A stretch of 64,000 nucleotides of DNA from Ruminococcus sp. GTDB taxonomy: Bacteria; Bacillota; Clostridia; Oscillospirales; Ruminococcaceae. A model generated the notes under the pieces. The model was not told the origin of the DNA. It did no database searches and was given only the letters and a program-made list of their open reading frames with translations. The stretch covers positions 1 through 64,000 of the forward strand of contig JAFVCV010000013.1 of NCBI GenBank assembly GCA_017478965.1, in the 5' to 3' direction. This document shows, one piece after another, positions 24,630 through 36,409 of this stretch. How positions within the stretch are numbered: the stretch's first letter is position 1; each line of letters starts with the position of its first letter. Position numbers and translations under genes: made by a program.

Positions 24630-27164
24630 TTATTCTTCGTCGCCGTTATCAGGCTCTTCTTCGGAATTTTTCTCGCTTTCCGAAAGTGCTCCCTCCTGCT
24701 CTCTGTCAAGAGCAAGCTCTTCTTCGCTGGCCTTTTCTACCTCTTCTATGTCGGCCTCTTCATCATGCTCAGTCCTGGTGAAGGTCACGACCTTGTTTTC
24801 GCCTGTGAGCCTCATGAGCCTTACGCCCTTTGAGTATCTGCTCATCATGCTGATATCGCAGGCCCTTATCCTGATGACTATGCCGTCTGAGGATATCATG
24901 ATTATATCGTCGTCCTCGTCCACTACCTTTATGCCGCATACGCTGCCGTTCTTATAGTTCATAAGTCCGAAGCCGCCTCTGTTCTGCACTCTGTAGCTTT
25001 CAAGGGGGACCCTTCTGCCAAGACCGTTTTCAGAAACAGTCAGCACGCTTGCACCGGCCCTTACTCTTGCCATGGAGATAACTGTGTCGTCGCCCCTGAG
25101 GGTGATGGCCTTTACGCCGTGGGCAGTCCTTGACATCTGCCTTATCTTACTTTCGTGGAAACGTATAGCCATACCGTTATGGGTGGCCACTATCAGCTCG
25201 TCCTTGCCGCTGGTGAGCCTTACTCCGGCGATCTCGTCGCCCTCATCAAGGCCGATGGCTATAAGTCCGTGCTTTCTGACGTTCTTATAGGAGGACAAAG
25301 GCGTGCGCTTGATCTTGCCGTTCTTGGTGACCATGACGATGAACTTGTCCTCATCAAAATCCTCCACCCTTATCATTGCGGCTATCAGATTATCGTCCTC
25401 AAGCTCCAACAGGTTCTTGATATTAGTGCCCCTGGAGGCTTTCGACCCCTCCGGCAGCTCATAGCACTTCATTTTATAAGCCTGCCCCTTGGTGGTGATA
25501 AAGAGTATATTATCGTGAGAAGAGCAGACCGACATCTCGGTGATACAGTCGTCCTCACGCTGTTTCATGCCGGTGACGCCCTTTCCTCCACGGTTCTGGC
25601 TCTTGTAAACTGAGACCGGCATCCTCTTTATATAACCGACGTTGGTGTAGGTAACGACGCTCTCCTCCACAGGGATAAGGTCTTCTATATCCACCTCGCC
25701 GCTGACATTTTCTATCCTGGTCTTTCTTTCATCTCCGAACTTCTCCTGGATAGCCTCCACTTCTTCGATGATGATATCCAGCACCCTCTGATGGTCGGCA
25801 AGTATATCCTCCAGGTCCTCTACCTTTGCGGTTATCTCAGCCAGCTCGTCGATTATCTTCTGCCTTTCCATACCGGTCAGACGGCCCAGGGTCATCTGTG
25901 CGATATGCTCGGCCTGTATATCCGTCAGCCCGAAACGCTGTCCTAACCTTTCCTTGGCCTCGGGTACGTTTTTCGAGGTCTTCATTATCTCGATGACCTC
26001 GTCGATATTGTCCAGGGCTATGACAAGGCCCTGGAGTATATGCTCCCTCTCCTTGGCCTTTTTAAGGTCAAACCTGGTCCTTCTCTCGATGACCTCCACC
26101 TGGAAGTCTATATAATGCTGGAGTATCTCCTTCAATGTCAGGGTCTTCGGCACCCCGTTCACAAGTGCAAGGAGTATGACTCCCACAGAGTCCTGCAGCT
26201 GAGTATAGCTGAAAAGCTTATTAAGGACTACCTGAGGATTAGCGTCCTTTTTCAGCTCTATGACTATCCTTACGCCAACGTCCTTATCGCTCTCGTCTCT
26301 CAGATCGTGTATGCCGTCCACACGCTTTTCCTTCACCAGGTCTGCGATGGAGGCCACCAGCCTTGCCTTATTGACCATATACGGTATCTCGGTGACGATT
26401 ATGCAGGTGCGTCCCTTTATCTCGTCTATCTCCGTCTTGGACCTGAGGATTATCTTGCCCCTGCCGGTACCGTAGGCGGCTCTTATACCGCTGCGGCCCA
26501 TGATGATCCCTCCGGTGGGGAAGTCAGGTCCCTTGATGGCTGTCATCAGCTGGTCAAGAGTGCAGTCGGGGTCCTTCATGACTATCTTCATGCCCTCGAT
26601 GACCTCATGGAGATTATGGGGAGGTATATTGGTGGCCATTCCCACAGCTATACCAACAGAACCGTTGCACAGCAGGTTCGGGAACCTGGAAGGCAGCACC
26701 ACCGGCTCCTGCAGCCTGTCGTCGTAGTTGGGCTGGAAGTCCACCGTTTCCTTCTTGATATCGGTGAGCATATTAAGGGCCATCTTCGCCATTCTTGCCT
26801 CGGTATAACGGTAAGCAGCCGGAGGATCTCCGTCCATGGAGCCGAAGTTGCCGTGACCGTCAACAAGAGGATATCTCAGCGAAAAGTTCTGGGCCAGTCT
26901 TACCAGAGCGTCATAGACCGACGCATCGCCGTGTGGGTGGTATCTACCCAGAACAGAACCGACGGTATCGGCGCACTTACGGTAGGCCTGGTCCGGGGTA
27001 AGGCCGTTTTCGTGCATAGTATATAAAATTCTTCTGTGAACAGGCTTCAGGCCGTCTCTTACATCAGGCAAAGCTCTCGAAACGATAACAGCCATCGAAT
27101 ACTGAAGGAAACTTTCCCTCATTATGCTTTCGACGTCCTGATCTATAAGATTGAATTCGTCCAC
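24630..27164 (-). CDS. gyrA: DNA gyrase subunit A
   Basis: 844 residues. The catalytic tyrosine is Y120 in AAYRYTE. The breakage-reunion domain is followed by a C-terminal beta-pinwheel with the GyrA-box-like [10 protein letters not shown], and an acidic tail rich in Glu after about residue 805. At the quinolone pocket the sequence reads HGDASVYD, so the residue equivalent to E. coli Ser83 is Ala81. GyrA with GyrB introduces negative supercoils. The start is GTG with AAAGGAG ten bases upstream. Last gene of the leftward dnaA-to-gyrA cluster. Confidence 0.97.
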   Translation of the reverse strand: MDEFNLIDQDVESIMRESFLQYSMAVIVSRALPDVRDGLKPVHRRILYTMHENGLTPDQAYRKCADTVGSVLGRYHPHGDASVYDALVRLAQNFSLRYPLVDGHGNFGSMDGDPPAAYRYTEARMAKMALNMLTDIKKETVDFQPNYDDRLQEPVVLPSRFPNLLCNGSVGIAVGMATNIPPHNLHEVIEGMKIVMKDPDCTLDQLMTAIKGPDFPTGGIIMGRSGIRAAYGTGRGKIILRSKTEIDEIKGRTCIIVTEIPYMVNKARLVASIADLVKEKRVDGIHDLRDESDKDVGVRIVIELKKDANPQVVLNKLFSYTQLQDSVGVILLALVNGVPKTLTLKEILQHYIDFQVEVIERRTRFDLKKAKEREHILQGLVIALDNIDEVIEIMKTSKNVPEAKERLGQRFGLTDIQAEHIAQMTLGRLTGMERQKIIDELAEITAKVEDLEDILADHQRVLDIIIEEVEAIQEKFGDERKTRIENVSGEVDIEDLIPVEESVVTYTNVGYIKRMPVSVYKSQNRGGKGVTGMKQREDDCITEMSVCSSHDNILFITTKGQAYKMKCYELPEGSKASRGTNIKNLLELEDDNLIAAMIRVEDFDEDKFIVMVTKNGKIKRTPLSSYKNVRKHGLIAIGLDEGDEIAGVRLTSGKDELIVATHNGMAIRFHESKIRQMSRTAHGVKAITLRGDDTVISMARVRAGASVLTVSENGLGRRVPLESYRVQNRGGFGLMNYKNGSVCGIKVVDEDDDIIMISSDGIVIRIRACDISMMSRYSKGVRLMRLTGENKVVTFTRTEHDEEADIEEVEKASEEELALDREQEGALSESEKNSEEEPDNGDEE

Positions 27165-27195
27165 AAAATATCAACTCCTTTATCTGTGGTAATTA

Positions 27196-27921
27196 TTAGG
27201 TCCTTATCTCATAGTCTTCTCTCAGCAGCTCAGAGAACTTGTCTCTTAAAAGCTTCTGGTCGTCCTCACTGATTATCCTCTTTGAAAGGACATAGATAGT
27301 CTCTTTTCTCAGGATTATCACGAACAGCTCCGAAGTTTCTATGATATTCAGGCTTATGTCCTCGAACTTGACTATCCTCGGCTTTACAGGCACAAAGTCC
27401 TCTGCGGCCATTTCCTCTTCGGTAAAGACTGTCTCTATCTTGAAGCACTCGTCATAAAGAGAGAATTTATAGATATCCTCCTCCAGAGGTTTCAGGGCCG
27501 ATATTAGATATTTCTTGACTCTGAAAGTATTGAACCAGGTCATGAATATCATGAAAAAGCATATAAAACAAAGTATCCAGTTAAGATAGGCCGAGGGGTC
27601 CCTGACGCAGGCTATCAGAAACATGATCCCCACCAGGCCGAACAGACCTGTTATGAGAAAATTATGCTTATAGACATACTTGCGCTGGAAAATGGTAAAG
27701 GCCATATTTTCCTCTTCATTGGTCACATTGTATTCAAAGCTGGTGAGCGCAAGGCCCTTGGGTCTGTATTCCTCTTCCTCCTCGGGCTTTTCCTCCTCCG
27801 GCTCCTCCTCTGCTGAGGCTCTGTTCTCCTCCGGGAACTCTCTTATATACTTCCCGTCGATATCGGGCTTTTCTTCTTCCTTTTTCTTGCCCTCTGCCAG
27901 ACTGCTGATGTCAATATCCAA
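27196..27921 (-). CDS. membrane protein with YcxB-like C-terminal domain
   Basis: 241 residues. A Glu/Pro-rich acidic N-terminal stretch (about 11-52) precedes two membrane helices (about 90-130, LITGLFGLVGIMFLIACV and WILCFICFFMIFMTWF), then a cytoplasmic domain ending KETIYVLSKRIISEDDQ, which resembles the YcxB/PH-like fold. The start is TTG with AAAGGAG upstream. Function unknown. It is placed between gyrB and gyrA, where most Firmicutes have nothing. Confidence 0.7.
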   Translation of the reverse strand: MDIDISSLAEGKKKEEEKPDIDGKYIREFPEENRASAEEEPEEEKPEEEEEYRPKGLALTSFEYNVTNEEENMAFTIFQRKYVYKHNFLITGLFGLVGIMFLIACVRDPSAYLNWILCFICFFMIFMTWFNTFRVKKYLISALKPLEEDIYKFSLYDECFKIETVFTEEEMAAEDFVPVKPRIVKFEDISLNIIETSELFVIILRKETIYVLSKRIISEDDQKLLRDKFSELLREDYEIRT

Positions 27922-27977
27922 ACAGGCATCTCCTTTCAGATATATGTCACATATAACTTGCTATGATTTTTCCTGCG

Positions 27978-30298
<2,321 letters not shown>

Positions 30299-30311
30299 AA
30301 GCACCTACCCG

Positions 30312-31457
30312 TTATCTGTTTGTCTCACCGTCGCCGGCAGTGACCCGGCCTCCTTCTATCATGAACAGTCTGCCGTCCTTTTTCCCGAAGGGTATATTAA
30401 GATCACAGCAGGTAATGAACACCTGCATACCGTGTATCTTCGAGATGACGAACCTTTGTCTGGACGGATCCAGCTCGCTCAGAACATCGTCAAGAAGTAT
30501 CACCGGGAAATCGTCTATCTCTTCTTCCAGAATATAGGCCTGGGAAAGCTTCAGAATGAGCGCTATGCTCCGGTGCTGTCCCTGTGAGGCGTCCTCCCTG
30601 GCATTTTTCCCGTTTATCTTAGCGGTCATATCGTCCCTGTGAGCGCCCCGCTGAGTAAAGCCGGCCCTGATGTCGTCCTCGATGTTGTTTTTCAGCGTCC
30701 TGAGATAATGCTCCGTCAGCCCCCCGGTATAGTCCGTACTTTTTTGCAGCAGCTCGTTCGGATACACAGTGGAACTGTAGGCTATATCCAGCTCCTCCTG
30801 TCTGTCCGATATCTCATAATAAAGCTTTTTGGCAAAAACATTGAGCTTTTTGGTATAGTTATACCTGAGCAGTGATATATAAGCCCCCATATGTGCAAGC
30901 TGCACGTCCCAGACCTCCAGCTGTTCCCTGTCCGCCCGGCCGAAGGCTATGTTTTTCAGCAGCACATTGCGCTGCTCTAAGACATTCTCATATTTAGCCG
31001 CCACATGAGCGTAATTGTTCTTTATCTGCGAGACTGAAAGGTCTAAAAACTGTCTTCTGTTATCCGGCGATCCTTTTGAAAGCTCCAGGTCCTCGGGAGT
31101 GAATATCACACAGTTAAGGTTCCCGAAAAGCTTTGACGGGGTCTTTAGTTTCACGCCGTTCAAAAATACATTTTTTTCCCTTATATTGGGCTTTGCCATG
31201 GAAAACCTTATATCCTGCTGTCTGAAATTGTTCTTAAAACTCAGCCCTATATCCATGACCTGCTCGTCATCGCCTATGAACCTTCTGTCCTTGGTGCTGC
31301 GAAAGCTCCTGGCCCCCGTACACAGCCACACCGCCTCTATCAGGTTGGTCTTGCCCTGGGCGTTGCGCCCGCAGAGGATATTGAGCCTTTCGTGCGGCTC
31401 CATCTCCACGTCTTTAAGGTTCTTGAACCCGTTTACCGATATCTTCCCGATAAACAT
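30312..31457 (-). CDS. recF: DNA recombination/repair protein RecF
   Basis: 381 residues from an ATG that overlaps the yaaA stop (TAATG), which marks translational coupling; 27 earlier in-frame codons belong to the yaaA overlap and have no ribosome site. Walker A is GRNAQGKTNLIEA, the signature region DDASQGQHRS reads as EDASQGQHRSIAL, and Walker B is VILLDDVLSELD. RecF loads RecA at gaps during repair of stalled forks. Confidence 0.95.
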   Translation of the reverse strand: MFIGKISVNGFKNLKDVEMEPHERLNILCGRNAQGKTNLIEAVWLCTGARSFRSTKDRRFIGDDEQVMDIGLSFKNNFRQQDIRFSMAKPNIREKNVFLNGVKLKTPSKLFGNLNCVIFTPEDLELSKGSPDNRRQFLDLSVSQIKNNYAHVAAKYENVLEQRNVLLKNIAFGRADREQLEVWDVQLAHMGAYISLLRYNYTKKLNVFAKKLYYEISDRQEELDIAYSSTVYPNELLQKSTDYTGGLTEHYLRTLKNNIEDDIRAGFTQRGAHRDDMTAKINGKNAREDASQGQHRSIALILKLSQAYILEEEIDDFPVILLDDVLSELDPSRQRFVISKIHGMQVFITCCDLNIPFGKKDGRLFMIEGGRVTAGDGETNR

Positions 31458-31681
31458 TACTTTACCACTATCTCGCTTTTTATCTCGTCTATCTGCACCC
31501 TGTCCCCGGGCCTTATCTTTTTGCCCCTCATGGTGCATATCTCGCCGTTTACCTTTATCCTCTCTTCAAGGATTATCTCCTTGCCTATGCCGCCCGTTTC
31601 AACTATCCCGGCAAATTTCAGCAGGGAATCCAGCTTTATATACTCGGTCTTTATGCTTACCTCTATCTGCTTATAGCCCAT
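31457..31681 (-). CDS. yaaA: S4-domain RNA-binding protein YaaA
   Basis: 74 residues: a compact S4 domain with YIKLDSLLKFAGIVETGG and ERIKVNGEICTMRGKKI. It lies between dnaN and recF as in Bacillus, where the protein is linked to ribosome assembly. Its stop overlaps the recF start. Confidence 0.93.
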   Translation of the reverse strand: MGYKQIEVSIKTEYIKLDSLLKFAGIVETGGIGKEIILEERIKVNGEICTMRGKKIRPGDRVQIDEIKSEIVVK

Positions 31682-31707
31682 CTAAAAGCTCACTCCCTAT
31701 TATACAT

Positions 31708-32817
31708 TTATCCCTCTTTAGGCAGTCTCACCGGCAGCACCAGGAAGGTATACTTATCCCCCTCGCAGGGCACTATCTTCATCGGCAGCAGGCTGCCGCT
31801 CATCTGTAGTTTTATCTTGTCCTCGCCTATGACTTTAAGCGGATCCAGAAGATACCTGCACTTGAAGCCTATCTCTATGGAAGGCCCGGTTATATCCGCA
31901 TTGATCTCGTCAGAGATCTTTCCCTGTGCGGTGGAGCAGTTTATCCTCAGCCGGCCGTTCTCAAAAAAGCACCTTACCGGCGAAGGCGACCTGTCGTTTA
32001 TAAGAAGGATAGCTCTTTCCAGAGTCTCTATAAGCTCCTTCCTGTCAACTATCACGTCGGTCTTTGACTCCGGCGGGATAGCTGTTTTATAGGGGTGGAA
32101 ATCCCCCTCCAGCAGTCTGGAATATACCATATACCCGCCTATCTCAAAGATTATATGTTTTCTCGACGGATATATGTTAACGCTATCCTCGTCGTTCTCT
32201 CCCAGTATCCCCTGTATCTCCGTAAGGGTCTTTGAGGGCACCACGAACTTTATGCTCTCGCTGTATTTCACAGGCTCGTATCTGACTGCCAGTCTGTATC
32301 CGTCGATGGCCGCAAGGTTCAGCTGACCGTTCTCTATATCGAAAAGCTCGCCTTTCAGTATAGGCTTGGTATCGTTTATAGCAACTGCGAACTTGGTCTG
32401 CGCTATCATGCTTTTGAGGACCGGCTGCGGGATACTTATGACAGTCTCGCTGTCCTTATTCGGCAGATCCGGATAGTCTTCAGCGGACACAGCGAACAGA
32501 TTATACTTTGTCACACCTCCGGAAAGGGTTATCTGATAGCTTTCCGAAACATCTATCAGTATATCCTCAGCGGGCATTTTCTTTATCATCTCGGCAAAAA
32601 GCCTTGCATTCACTATGAACTGTCCCTTGTCCTCGCTTTTCACTGCGATGACTGTCCTTATGCCCAGCTCCAGGTCATACCCTGTCAGTTCCAGCAGAGA
32701 ATCAGCCAGGGAAAATCTTATGCCCTCCAGGGACGGCAGCGTAGATCTTTCCGACACCGCCTTCGATACTGTTATGACTGCGTCATACAAAGGCTGTTTT
32801 GAACAGATGAATTTCAT
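31708..32817 (-). CDS. dnaN: DNA polymerase III beta clamp
   Basis: 369 residues in three similar clamp domains; visible landmarks are LPSLEGIRFSL, LTGYDLELGIRT, and the C-terminal MKIVPCEGDKYTFLVLPVRLP. DnaN forms the ring that tethers DNA polymerase and binds many repair and initiation-control partners. AAGGAAG precedes the ATG. The 568-base gap to dnaA is the origin. Confidence 0.97.
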   Translation of the reverse strand: MKFICSKQPLYDAVITVSKAVSERSTLPSLEGIRFSLADSLLELTGYDLELGIRTVIAVKSEDKGQFIVNARLFAEMIKKMPAEDILIDVSESYQITLSGGVTKYNLFAVSAEDYPDLPNKDSETVISIPQPVLKSMIAQTKFAVAINDTKPILKGELFDIENGQLNLAAIDGYRLAVRYEPVKYSESIKFVVPSKTLTEIQGILGENDEDSVNIYPSRKHIIFEIGGYMVYSRLLEGDFHPYKTAIPPESKTDVIVDRKELIETLERAILLINDRSPSPVRCFFENGRLRINCSTAQGKISDEINADITGPSIEIGFKCRYLLDPLKVIGEDKIKLQMSGSLLPMKIVPCEGDKYTFLVLPVRLPKEG

Positions 32818-33385
32818 TATATCTTCCTTTCCGTATACAGATATTTTTTTATCAGGACAGTCCCGGCATTCTCAACACCTCATATCCTGTCCCGCTGTTT
32901 TTATGTTGAACAGAAGAATAGAATACATAAATAAATTCAGTAGTAATAGTAGGGTGTGTTGAAAATGTTGACTTGTCTCTTTTTCCCCTGAAAAGCTCCC
33001 TTTCAGACTAAAAGTTCTCAAACATCTCTCTGTTGAGAAAATGTTGAAGGATCAGGGGGCGTTGAAAAGTTGAAAACCTGTTGGTTTAAAACTAAAAAAC
33101 AGGGACTTTTTTGTTGAAAGTTTTTCCAGATATATACAGCAAACGAGCCGATCCTGTTTTCAACAAATTTTTGTTTAAAGATATTACTGTCTGCCCTGTC
33201 CAGTTTTTCACCATGACCCTGAAAATGGATAACTTCGGGAATAGATCAGGAATTTTTTTCAGATGACGGTCATCAAAACTGTTGAAAACTCTGTTGAAAA
33301 TGTTGATAAGTGCGTGTTTTCAACGTTTTTGAGGCTCTGATCTTCCAAAAAGTGCTGTTTTAGGCCGTTTTTCATCACTGTCCTG
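32818..33385. other. replication origin oriC (dnaA-dnaN gap)
   Basis: About a dozen DnaA-box-like nonamers are present. Perfect TGTTGAAAA is found at 32957, 33280 and 33292, and the reverse form TTTTCAACA at 33157. One-mismatch copies start at 32904, 33031, 33060, 33068, 33112, 33301 and 33317, and a two-mismatch copy at 33042. An AT-rich stretch (32901-32952) and a DnaA-trio tract sit at the dnaN side. Gene direction switches around dnaA-rpmH, as at a bidirectional origin. The classical box TGTGGATAA is absent; the nearest is TGTTGATAA at 33301. Confidence 0.9.
32938..32974 (+). other. DnaA-trio unwinding element next to DnaA boxes
   Basis: CAG-TAG-TAA-TAG-TAG (32938-32952) is followed by GG-TG, then the box TGTTGAAAA (32957-32965) and a second, degenerate box. 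In Bacillus the basal unwinding system has TAG-like trinucleotides in this orientation, separated from DnaA boxes by a short GC-rich step. The AT-rich tract lies on the other side of the trios, as expected for the melted region. Confidence 0.8.
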
Positions 33386-34774
33386 TCACTTTTCCTTCAG
33401 GTTTTTTATTATATCGGCCACAGTATCGCTCATTTCCCTGTTTCTTTCCAGCATCTCCACCACGTCCTTATAGTGTATAGTCATAGTGGAATGGTTCTTG
33501 TTCAGCGCCTTGCCGATGTCCGTATAGGTCATATCCTTGACCTCTTTGAGAACATAGATAGATATTTTCCTTGCGATAGAGATATTTGCATGACGGTGGT
33601 TGGACTTGATGTCTTCAACGCTGACGTCAAAGGCCTCCGCTACCTCGCTCAGCACCCGGTCCACGGTTATCTCCGCCGGCTGGTTCTCTATCATTACCTC
33701 CTTTATGACCCTATGGGCCATGCTTATCGAAGGAGACTCGTTTGTATATGTACTCAGGGCCTTGATCCTCTTTACTGTGCCCTCCAGCTGTCTGATATTG
33801 GTCTTTATCTTGTCGGCTATGAGCCTTAATATATTGTCAGAAAGTTTCAGGTCCAGCAGTTCGGCCTTGCGGCTCACGATCGCCATTCTGGTTTCAAAAT
33901 CCGGTACCTTGACGTCCGCCATGACCCCAAGGCTCAGCCTGGTCCGCACCCTCTCCTGCAATTTGGTTATCCTTGTAGGGGGTATGTCTGAGGTGAGCAC
34001 GATCTGTTTGCCGGAATTGTACAGGTCGTTGAACGTATGGAAAAATTCTTCCTGCATACGGTCCTTGCCGGCGATGGTCTGTATATCGTCCACCAGCAAA
34101 AGATCCGCATTGCGGTATTTCTCGTGGAACTTTACCGTATTCTTATACTCCAGCGCCTTTACCAGCTCGTTTATAAAAGACTCCGCTGTGGTATAGATTA
34201 TCCTCAGGTCCGGGTCGTTCTTCCTGACCTCATGCTCTATGGCCTTCATAAGGTGGGTCTTCCCCAGTCCTGAATCGCCGTAGATTATCAGCGGGTTAAA
34301 GACCTTATTCGGGTCTATCTCTCCGCTGCTGCCGCCCTTGGCGTATTTTCTCGCTACCGCAGTGCAGTAGGCATAGGCCAGCTCGTTCGAGCTGCCCTTG
34401 ATGAAATTCTCAAAGGTCAGGCTGTTTTTCGTATCCTCCGAAAAATCCGCCGGGGCGATCTCTATATCCTTCTCCTGTTTTTCCGGCTCGCTGCTCTGGG
34501 GGCTGCTCACAAGTACCTTGATCTCCACCGGAAAACCCATCACGAATTCAAACGCTTTCCTTATCCTGTCACCGTAGGCGTACATGGCCGTGTTCTTTAT
34601 AAAATCAGTCTCCGCCAGCAGATAGGCCGTATTGTTCTCAAATTTATACGGTTTCAGCTTTTTTATCCATTTATTGTATCCCAGCTCGCTTATCCTGTCG
34701 TTAGGATCATTTGAATTTATCAGCTGATAGCAGTATTTTAGCACCTCTGAAAATACCTCGTTGAACGAATCCAT
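33386..34774 (-). CDS. dnaA: chromosomal replication initiator DnaA
   Basis: 462 residues from the ATG at 34772-34774 (GGAGGT 12 bases upstream; a TTG four codons earlier overlaps the ribosome site). Domain I (1-85), linker, AAA+ domain with Walker A GDSGLGKTH (166-174) and Walker B LLLVDDIQ, then domain IV. In domain IV the motif that reads the DnaA box is LNKNHSTMTIHY where most bacteria have GGRDHTTVIHA: the aspartate equivalent to E. coli D433 is Asn427 and T435 is Ser429, while the histidine and the minor-groove arginine (ARKIS) remain. This fits the altered boxes in oriC. Confidence 0.97.
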   Translation of the reverse strand: MDSFNEVFSEVLKYCYQLINSNDPNDRISELGYNKWIKKLKPYKFENNTAYLLAETDFIKNTAMYAYGDRIRKAFEFVMGFPVEIKVLVSSPQSSEPEKQEKDIEIAPADFSEDTKNSLTFENFIKGSSNELAYAYCTAVARKYAKGGSSGEIDPNKVFNPLIIYGDSGLGKTHLMKAIEHEVRKNDPDLRIIYTTAESFINELVKALEYKNTVKFHEKYRNADLLLVDDIQTIAGKDRMQEEFFHTFNDLYNSGKQIVLTSDIPPTRITKLQERVRTRLSLGVMADVKVPDFETRMAIVSRKAELLDLKLSDNILRLIADKIKTNIRQLEGTVKRIKALSTYTNESPSISMAHRVIKEVMIENQPAEITVDRVLSEVAEAFDVSVEDIKSNHRHANISIARKISIYVLKEVKDMTYTDIGKALNKNHSTMTIHYKDVVEMLERNREMSDTVADIIKNLKEK

Positions 34775-34911
34775 TTTTCTTCTCAAACCTCCGAACTTAT
34801 ACTTCCCGTATCCTTTTCATCTCACTGAACATCTATTCCAAATAATGCTTTTTCTGTATAGTTTTTACAGTAAAAAAGCCACATATTTATCAGCGCACAA
34901 ATATATAGAAT

Positions 34912-34940
34912 ATTATACCACACTTTCAAAAAAATTTCAA
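34912..34940 (-). promoter_or_regulatory. sigma-A promoter for dnaA
   Basis: On the minus strand TTGAAA (34935-34940), a 17-base spacer and TATAAT (34912-34917), about 140 bases from the dnaA start. Confidence 0.8.
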
Positions 34941-35312
34941 GTCCCCTATATATAATAATAGTATTGGCGCAAAACACGGTAAAAGGCTCATTTCTGATAA
35001 AAAAACGGGGGTCTTCCGTCAAAAACGGACACTATATAGGAGGTTTTATTAAAGAAGGCCTACTATATGTAGACAGGCGCTTAAAAATTATTTTATTAAG
35101 TTAACAAAAAATTCAGAAGTTTGCCTCCGGCGGCGGGATTACTGACCAAAAAAATTCTCACCGGACCTGAGGATGGAAGAACAAAGCTTACCTCTGATGC
35201 TGATGACTTTCCCGAAATGAGGTGGGAATAGGGATATCTGGCAAATTTAAGAAAATGGAGCAGAGAAAGAGGCTGAAATTATAAAAAAATTGTGAACAGT
35301 TTGTCTAAGGTC

Positions 35313-35342
35313 TTGACAAATGCCTATGAGATAATATATAAT
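35313..35342 (+). promoter_or_regulatory. sigma-A promoter for rpmH
   Basis: TTGACA (35313-35318), an 18-base spacer and TATAAT (35337-35342); the start codon follows about 105 bases later behind AAGGAGGGTG. Confidence 0.82.
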
Positions 35343-35446
35343 TGTAAATTACAAGGGCTATGCCGACTTGAGTTTTTATTGGCACAGCTTGGATCTATGT
35401 TGTGTAACAGATCTTATATAGAGATTTGATAAGGAGGGTGAAAAGT

Positions 35447-35581
35447 ATGAAGAGAACATATCAGCCTAAGAAACTCCAGAGGAAGAGAGTTCACGGCTTC
35501 ATGAAGAGAATGTCAACTTCTAACGGCAGGAAGGTTCTGGCTCGCAGAAGAGCTAAGGGCAGAGCAAGACTCAGCCACTGA
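35447..35581 (+). CDS. rpmH: ribosomal protein L34
   Basis: 44 residues, the standard length: [18 protein letters not shown] at the start and [12 protein letters not shown] at the end. L34 is a small basic protein of the large ribosomal subunit. AAGGAGG lies nine bases before the ATG. First gene of the rightward rpmH-rnpA-yidD-yidC-jag cluster, directly opposite dnaA as in most bacteria. Confidence 0.98.
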   Translation: MKRTYQPKKLQRKRVHGFMKRMSTSNGRKVLARRRAKGRARLSH

Positions 35582-35680
35582 TCTTGAATGATTGGGCCTG
35601 TATAGGGTGGTCTTCAGTCTGCCCTATATTAGGTCTTTATCTTTTTTATGAGAAAGATGCTGAAATATGACCGGGGGTAG

Positions 35681-36079
35681 ATGGAGCTGCTGTTTACTGA
35701 GACGATCAAGGACAACAAGGATTTTCAGAGGTGTTACCGCAGCGGCAGATATGCGGTCTGCGGGTATGTATGCGCATATTTTTACCCAAACGGGACTCCT
35801 TATAACAGGCTTGGCATAACGGCGGGCAAAAAGCTGGGAAATGCTGTCAGGCGCAACCGGGTGAAAAGGATAATAAGGGCTGCCTACAGAGAGTGTGAGG
35901 AGATGATGCCCATGGGGTATGACCTTATCTTTGTAGGAAGGAACGACGCTGCTGAAAAAGGCTCTGAGGACATAAGGTCCTTCATTACCGGAAGGCTGAT
36001 AGGCGAGATGGAAAAGGCAGCGGCCTCGGGGACTTTTTCCAGGAGGAAAAAGGCTCAGGGTGACAGGCATGGCGGATAG
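35681..36079 (+). CDS. rnpA: ribonuclease P protein component
   Basis: 132 residues. The diagnostic RNR motif is in GNAVRRNRVKRIIRAAYRE, with the substrate-contact strand near FYPNGTPYNRLGITAGKKLG. It binds RNase P RNA and aids 5' processing of precursor tRNA. The Ser/Arg/Lys-rich tail (TFSRRKKAQGDRHGG) overlaps the yidD start by 11 bases. Confidence 0.94.
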   Translation: MELLFTETIKDNKDFQRCYRSGRYAVCGYVCAYFYPNGTPYNRLGITAGKKLGNAVRRNRVKRIIRAAYRECEEMMPMGYDLIFVGRNDAAEKGSEDIRSFITGRLIGEMEKAAASGTFSRRKKAQGDRHGG

Positions 36080-36377
36080 AAGCATATTCAGTACATTCAG
36101 AAGGATACTGACTTTTCCGGTCAGGGTCATGATAAGGGCGTATAAGAAATTTATAAGTCCCCTGAAACCGCCGGTCTGCAAATATTACCCCTCATGCTCT
36201 TCATATGCGCTGACCGCTTATGAAAAGCACGGTCTTGCCTTGGGTACGGTGCTGGCAGTCTGGAGACTGCTGAGATGCAATCCGTGGTCCCTGGGTGGGA
36301 TAGACTATGTTCCTGACAGGGTCAGGATAGATTATTTTAAAGTAAGAAAGAAAAATGGAGCCGGCGGGTCTGACTGA
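36069..36377 (+). CDS. yidD: membrane protein insertion efficiency factor YidD
   Basis: 102 residues from the ATG at 36069, chosen for AGGGTG six bases upstream; a GTG three codons earlier is an alternative. The HASF-domain signature YKKFISPLKPPVCKYYPSCS, then YALTAYEKHG and RLLRCNPWSLGGIDYVP, is clear. It sits between rnpA and yidC, where it helps YidC-dependent insertion at the inner face of the membrane. Confidence 0.94.
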   Translation: MADRSIFSTFRRILTFPVRVMIRAYKKFISPLKPPVCKYYPSCSSYALTAYEKHGLALGTVLAVWRLLRCNPWSLGGIDYVPDRVRIDYFKVRKKNGAGGSD

Positions 36378-36409
36378 GATCTGCCTGTGAGCGAGAGGAA
36401 AATAATAAA

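Larger units (their letters stand above)
34775..35446. other. AT-rich gap between dnaA and rpmH
   Basis: 672 bases, with the dnaA promoter on one side and the rpmH promoter on the other. I find no TGTTGAAAA-type boxes here, unlike the two-part origin of Bacillus. A small inverted repeat TCCGT-caaaa-ACGGA lies near 35014-35029, and an orphan AGGAGG-like stretch (35038) leads into no frame. Nothing else is evident. Confidence 0.6.

Noticed and set aside
34822-35022. 66-codon leftward frame in the dnaA-rpmH gap
   Set aside because: It covers the dnaA promoter, has no ribosome site, and its composition is that of AT-rich non-coding DNA.
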